A DNA stretch of 64,000 nucleotides from Clostridiales bacterium (GTDB lineage Bacteria > Bacillota > Clostridia > Christensenellales > Pumilibacteraceae). Below the pieces are notes generated by a model that did not search any database, was not told the DNA's origin, and saw only the letters and a program-made list of their open reading frames with translations. Where the stretch lies: contig JAFLVD010000003.1 of the NCBI GenBank assembly GCA_022508485.1, positions 32,588 through 96,587 on the forward strand, given 5' to 3'. Of the stretch, positions 60,237 through 64,000 are shown one piece after another. Made by a program: the position numbers and the translations under genes. The stretch's first letter is position 1. Each line of letters begins with the position of its first letter.

Positions 60237-61040
60237 ATGGATACGGCGGACTGTGTTAAATCGACGTTAAGCAGCAGCGGCGCGGATATTATCTCTATCG
60301 GGAAAAGCGCGGCAGGCGAGGACGTACTCTGCGCTCACCGCGGCGACTACTCGGGCGGACAGATTATAATTACCGCCGCGATACACGCGCGCGAGTGCTG
60401 TACGGCGCACGTCGTTCTCAAACAGATACAAGAGTACGAGGGTAACGGCGGCGTATACTTTATACCGCTCGTTAATCCCGACGGGGCGAGGTTTTTCGAA
60501 GGGCGCGATATACCCGGCTTTCCCGTCCTCGGCAGGAACGAAAAAAATCGGCTTATATGGAAGGCGAACGCCGAGGGCGTAGACCTTAACGTCAACTTCG
60601 ACGCTAACTGGGGAAGCGGAAGGCAAAACGTTCTTACTCCCGGCCCGTCCGACTTTATAGGCGCTTATCCGCTTTGCGCGCCCGAATCGCGTTTTCTTGC
60701 GGCGTTTACGGAAAGGGTTATGCCGATATTTACTTTAAGCTACCACTGTATGGGCGGCGAGCTGTACTGGGAATACGGTCAGAGCGGAAACAGACTGCGC
60801 CGCGACCGAAAAATAGCCGCGGCGATTGCAACCGAAATAGGCGTAAAAAAAGTGGACGGGCATTTGTTTTCGGCAGGCGGCTTCAAGGATTACTGTATAC
60901 AAAAGCTGAAAATTCCGTCCGTTACGGTCGAGCTAATAAAAACCGGCTCACATCCGTTTTACGAAAAGGATATTGCCGACGACATCGAGAAAAACGCACG
61001 TCTGCCCGAGTTTATAACGCGGCTTATGAGGACAATATGA
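60237..61040 (+). CDS. M14-family zinc carboxypeptidase
   Basis: A 267-residue metallopeptidase. IHARECCTAHVV holds the His/Glu zinc ligands, SYHCMGGELYWEYG the third ligand region, and VTVELIKTGSHPF the catalytic Glu. GVDLNVNFDANWG and VNPDGARFF are also M14-typical. No signal peptide is visible, so a cytosolic or wall-recycling role is likely, as for peptidoglycan-peptide carboxypeptidases, which is inference. The start is ATG 60237; GTG 60231 is also in frame. Its stop overlaps tadA. Confidence 0.85.
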   Translation: MDTADCVKSTLSSSGADIISIGKSAAGEDVLCAHRGDYSGGQIIITAAIHARECCTAHVVLKQIQEYEGNGGVYFIPLVNPDGARFFEGRDIPGFPVLGRNEKNRLIWKANAEGVDLNVNFDANWGSGRQNVLTPGPSDFIGAYPLCAPESRFLAAFTERVMPIFTLSYHCMGGELYWEYGQSGNRLRRDRKIAAAIATEIGVKKVDGHLFSAGGFKDYCIQKLKIPSVTVELIKTGSHPFYEKDIADDIEKNARLPEFITRLMRTI

Positions 61041-61516
61041 GTAATAACGAAGAAAGTAAAGATTACGAACAGCGCGACGTCGCCTTTATGAAAAAGGCGA
61101 TAGAGCTTCTTTCCGAGTGTCCCGAGTGCGAGGTTCCCGTCGCCGCAATAGTCGTGTATAACGATGAGATTGTGGGCGTCGGCGTTAACCGCCGAGAAAC
61201 GGACAGCGACCCAACCGCACACGCCGAGGTGGTGGCTATTCGCGACGCGGCAAAAAAGCTCGGGCGGTGGAATTTAAGCGACTGCGAGCTGTACGTAACT
61301 CTCGAGCCGTGCGTAATGTGCGGCGGCGCAATAGTGTACTCGCGCATATCGCGCGTGGTTTTCGGCGCGTACGACCTGCGGTTCGGCGCGTGCGGCACCG
61401 CGCTCGACGTCGTTAGGTGCGATAAGCTAAATCACCGCGCCGAGGTTGTGGGCGGAGTTCTCGACAAGGAATGCTTAAAGCCGATTACCGATTTTTTCAA
61501 AGCCCGAAGAAAATAA
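61037..61516 (+). CDS. tadA: tRNA adenosine(34) deaminase TadA
   Basis: A 159-residue zinc deaminase that makes inosine 34 in tRNA-Arg(ACG). The active site is in TAHAEVVAI and TLEPCVMCGGAIV. Length and C-terminal RCDKLNHRAEVVGGV agree with the family. The start is ATG 61037 in an ATGA overlap with the carboxypeptidase; upstream in-frame extension into that gene is not real. With mnmG, mnmA and gluQ it is the fourth position-34 modification enzyme in the window. Confidence 0.93.
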   Translation: MSNNEESKDYEQRDVAFMKKAIELLSECPECEVPVAAIVVYNDEIVGVGVNRRETDSDPTAHAEVVAIRDAAKKLGRWNLSDCELYVTLEPCVMCGGAIVYSRISRVVFGAYDLRFGACGTALDVVRCDKLNHRAEVVGGVLDKECLKPITDFFKARRK

Positions 61517-61574
61517 CGAAAATTAAAAATAAATTAGAGTATGATTAAATGTTTGCGTTTTGCCGCTCTCGGCA

Positions 61575-61603
61575 TTGACAAGAAGGGAAGCAGGGTATAT
61601 AAT
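61575..61603 (+). promoter_or_regulatory. Consensus promoter of the small membrane gene
   Basis: TTGACA at 61575-61580, 17 bases, TATAAT at 61598-61603. Confidence 0.85.
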
Positions 61604-61626
61604 CTAACCGTATGACGAGGTGAATT

Positions 61627-61938
61627 ATGATAGTCGGAAGGTTACTCAATAAGATTATAAATATTTTTACCGGACTGTTTGCGATAGCCACGCTTATTCT
61701 TATGCTCGTGTGCTACATTCACAGGTACACCCACGTTTTGGATCTTGCCGGCGAGGGCGTATACGAAAAGATCGAACGGTTTAGAAACTACTTTACCCTT
61801 GCCACAATTTTTTGCGCCGGGATAGAGTTTACGCTTAAACGCAACATTATCCTCGCGGTAATTTTCGCGTGCATAGTGGTTGCCGTCGCCGTGTTTATGA
61901 TTTACACCGACGTAAGCTACGTGCCGCCTGCGGTATAA
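61627..61938 (+). CDS. Small three-helix membrane protein
   Basis: A 103-residue protein with helices near residues 10-30, 55-70 and 72-93 and a Val/Pro-rich tail. No family recognised. A GAGG site precedes the ATG and a strong promoter lies just upstream. It is separated from the TIR-type gene by a GC-rich hairpin, and read-through could link the two. Confidence 0.65.
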   Translation: MIVGRLLNKIINIFTGLFAIATLILMLVCYIHRYTHVLDLAGEGVYEKIERFRNYFTLATIFCAGIEFTLKRNIILAVIFACIVVAVAVFMIYTDVSYVPPAV

Positions 61939-61947
61939 AAAGTTTTT

Positions 61948-61972
61948 AGGCGCCGAAACGGCGCCTTTATAG
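61948..61972 (+). terminator. GC-rich hairpin between small membrane gene and TIR-type gene
   Basis: AGGCGCCG (61948-61955) pairs with CGGCGCCT (61959-61966), loop AAA, then TTTATAG. The T-run is short, so termination may be partial and the next gene co-transcribed. Confidence 0.6.
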
Positions 61973-61990
61973 TTTAAGGGGGGAAACGTT

Positions 61991-64000
61991 ATGGCTAAAA
62001 AGAAGAAGCCGATTATGAGCTTAGCCGACTACCTTAGCGAGGAAGGCAACCTCGAAAAAGAATTAGAGGCTGCGAGAAGCCTCGAAGAGGACGAGGACTT
62101 CGACCCGAGCATGTTCGCCGGCGTCGTATCGCTCGAAGACTTACTCGAGGGCGACAGTGAGGTAAGGTACCTTACTTTGGACAACCTCGGCAGTCTGTTT
62201 GTCGAGCTTAACGTAAAATCGCGCGACGGCAGAACTTCCGTGCGCCGTCCTAAGGTCTATTTTACGGCGCATAAAGACGATTTCGACAAGTACTTCGACG
62301 AAATTACCGACAAAATCGCGAGCGTGCTTAACTGCGACATATATTACCTAAGCGCAGACGACGATGCGGACGACGAGATAGGGCTTTCCCAACGCATTTC
62401 GGAAATGAGCTTGTTCGTTTTTCCCGTTACTAAAACGCTTTTGTCTAAGGGCGGACGAGCGCTTGACGTCGAGCTTAGCGCGGCGATCGATTACGGCGTG
62501 CCAATCGTGCCCGTGTTTATAGACGGCGACATCGACGACTTCAATAATAAAGTGGGAACGTACGAGGTAATTGAGTACGGCGCCGGTTTTGATAAAAAGC
62601 TCGAAAAGTTTTTAAATAACACGCTTTTCGGCGGCGAGTCCGCTAAGCGCATAGAGCGCGAATTTACTTCGAGTATATTTTTAAGCTACCGAAAAAAGGA
62701 CGTGGATTCTGCGCGCAAGCTTATCGACGTTTTGAGAAAGGACAAAGCCCTTAACGACGTTATCGTCTGGTACGACAATTACCTTACGGTCGGTGAGGAT
62801 TACAACGAGGAAATTGCCTCCGCGCTCTCGTCGTGCGATTTGTTTGCGCTTCTTGTAACGCCCAATCTCGTCGGCGAGGATAACTACGTGTCGAAAATAG
62901 AATATCCGTCCGCGGTCCGCGCCGGTAAATCGGTGTTCGCGGTGGAAGCGGTGCCATGCGACAGAAAACTTCTCGAAAAGAAGTATTCGGGCGAGTATCC
63001 GCTGTTTTCGATAGACGACGACAAGGCTATTATCGACCATATAAAAACGCATTTATCCGAAAAGCTCGCCTCGGTAAAGAACACGCCCGAGCACAAGTAC
63101 TACGTGGGCCTGGCATACTATGCAGGCGTAAAAGCGGAAGTGGACAGAGATCTCGGCGTACGGCTTTTGCTCGAAAGCGCGGAGTCGGGCTTTATCCCGG
63201 CGCTTATAAGACTGCTGTCTATCCGCCGCTACAACTCGGATATTATCGAGAGCAAAAAGCTCGTCGGCCTATGCGAAAGCGCGCTTAAAGCTCTTTCGGA
63301 CGGAGGTAACGAGTTCGACATAGACAGCTACGAGACGGTGGCGGACGAGCTTGTCTCGGAGTACATAACGAGCTACCAAACGAAAAAGGCGGAAGCGCTT
63401 ATAATAAAGCTTCTCGACCTCGTGTGTAAAACGACGGCTCGGCGCGTTACCTATTACGAAAAGTACGCGCGCTTGTATTTTAGACTTGCGTCCGCGCTCG
63501 AAATGCGCGGAGAATATAAGGACGCCGAGCTTTACGCCGATTTTGCGCTGGAATATATGGAAAAAATACTTTCTTCCGACGTAGCCGATACCCCCGATGC
63601 GCTTTACTACCGCGTTTTGGGAACGCTCGCTTCGGTCGCCTTTAAATGCGGTAAGGCGGATAAAGCGGCCGCCGCGGCGGATAAGGCAAAGAATAGGTTT
63701 AACCGCGACGGGGTAAAGCTTGATGACGACGAAAAGCTCGCTTACGCCCAGTTTGCGCTCGCATATTCTACCGTGCTGTATCAAAACGGCGATCCCAACG
63801 GCGCATTGGAACTGGCGTTTTCTACCGAGAAAATGCTTGCCGAGCTTAAAGAAAACAATCTTACTATCGACACGCTGTCATCGCTGTACGAGACGATAGG
63901 CATGGTGTACTACTCGTATGCAAACGGAGAGGCAAGGCATCTTAACGCCGCGCTTCACTATCTCGAAAAGGCGATAGAAACAGTCAAAAGCATGGACGAG
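61991..64000 (+). CDS. Tandem TIR-like protein with C-terminal helical repeats (partial)
   Basis: At least 670 residues, cut by the window end. Residues 1-60 are acidic. Residues about 87-180 form a diverged TIR-like fold (RRPKVYFTAHKDDFDKYF then DVELSAAIDYGVPIVPVF). Residues about 225-320 are a clearer TIR domain (SSIFLSYRKKDVDSARKL, WYDNYLTVGEDYNEEI, DLFALLVTPNLV), with a Glu in SKIEYPSA at the position expected for the catalytic residue. Helical TPR/SEL1-like repeats follow from about 365. TIR-TPR proteins act in antiviral NAD cleavage or signalling in bacteria; the role here is inference. A GGGGGG site precedes the ATG. Confidence 0.78.
   Translation, partial: MAKKKKPIMSLADYLSEEGNLEKELEAARSLEEDEDFDPSMFAGVVSLEDLLEGDSEVRYLTLDNLGSLFVELNVKSRDGRTSVRRPKVYFTAHKDDFDKYFDEITDKIASVLNCDIYYLSADDDADDEIGLSQRISEMSLFVFPVTKTLLSKGGRALDVELSAAIDYGVPIVPVFIDGDIDDFNNKVGTYEVIEYGAGFDKKLEKFLNNTLFGGESAKRIEREFTSSIFLSYRKKDVDSARKLIDVLRKDKALNDVIVWYDNYLTVGEDYNEEIASALSSCDLFALLVTPNLVGEDNYVSKIEYPSAVRAGKSVFAVEAVPCDRKLLEKKYSGEYPLFSIDDDKAIIDHIKTHLSEKLASVKNTPEHKYYVGLAYYAGVKAEVDRDLGVRLLLESAESGFIPALIRLLSIRRYNSDIIESKKLVGLCESALKALSDGGNEFDIDSYETVADELVSEYITSYQTKKAEALIIKLLDLVCKTTARRVTYYEKYARLYFRLASALEMRGEYKDAELYADFALEYMEKILSSDVADTPDALYYRVLGTLASVAFKCGKADKAAAAADKAKNRFNRDGVKLDDDEKLAYAQFALAYSTVLYQNGDPNGALELAFSTEKMLAELKENNLTIDTLSSLYETIGMVYYSYANGEARHLNAALHYLEKAIETVKSMDE

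Noticed and set aside
60674..61036. Upstream in-frame extension of tadA
   Set aside because: It lies inside the carboxypeptidase gene; TadA proper starts at 61037 in an ATGA overlap.

Overview
The window reads as a stretch of chromosome from a spore-forming Clostridia-type bacterium (Bacillota). The evidence is a spore-coat/SipL-like LysM protein, SpoIIR, a SleB-YpeB spore germination pair, a LexA-PolY-YolD SOS operon, Gram-positive type promoters (many TTGACA-17-TATAAT) and the absence of any outer-membrane gene. Most genes are GC-rich with strong use of GCG, GGC and CTT codons; a few segments are visibly more AT-rich (the restriction-modification island at 15.9-19.5 kb and the small membrane gene at 42.8 kb). 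An uncultured gut Clostridia lineage is a plausible source, but that is inference. No rRNA, CRISPR array, prophage or insertion sequence was seen.

Layout. 0-8 kb: HAD phosphatase, spore coat-type protein, ispE, spoIIR, sleB-ypeB, a CorA transporter behind a short leader ORF, and a nitroreductase. 8-16 kb: a membrane protein with eleven Glu-rich 13-residue repeats, a ROK glucokinase, rubrerythrin, and an operon of two Fe-S aldo/keto reductases, an ECF S component, a DUF1893 protein and a flavodoxin-like protein. 15.9-19.5 kb: a DpnII-type restriction-modification island with two methylases and two nucleases. 19.7-24.8 kb: a cupin-type regulator followed by potABCD. 24.8-34.4 kb: mnmG, an acyltransferase, an adenylate-forming ligase, a metallo-hydrolase, a zinc-ribbon membrane protein, gluQ and small proteins. 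34.4-36.5 kb: a large SLOG-like protein with four membrane segments on the minus strand. 36.7-43.2 kb: a CDF transporter, mnmA, a YugP-type protease, a Nudix/asparaginase pair and small proteins. 43.2-50.1 kb: one 2278-residue membrane-anchored repeat protein on the minus strand. 50.4-53 kb: initiator tRNA and the SOS operon. 53-61.5 kb: LRR protein, M29 aminopeptidase, two-subunit Fe-S hydratase, WalJ-type hydrolase, two CPBP proteases, rlmH, a carboxypeptidase and tadA. 61.6-64 kb: a small membrane protein and a tandem TIR-like protein that runs off the end.

The parts of most interest are the two candidate conflict/defence proteins (SLOG-membrane at 34.4 kb, TIR-TIR-helical repeat at 62 kb), the giant repeat protein with a palindromic site at its promoter start, a recurring 3'-end element with a terminator (1-112 and 26722-26829), tandem small-hairpin arrays, and a group of genes whose start codon sits exactly where transcription should begin (leaderless). 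All function calls rest on reading motifs by eye; no database search was possible.
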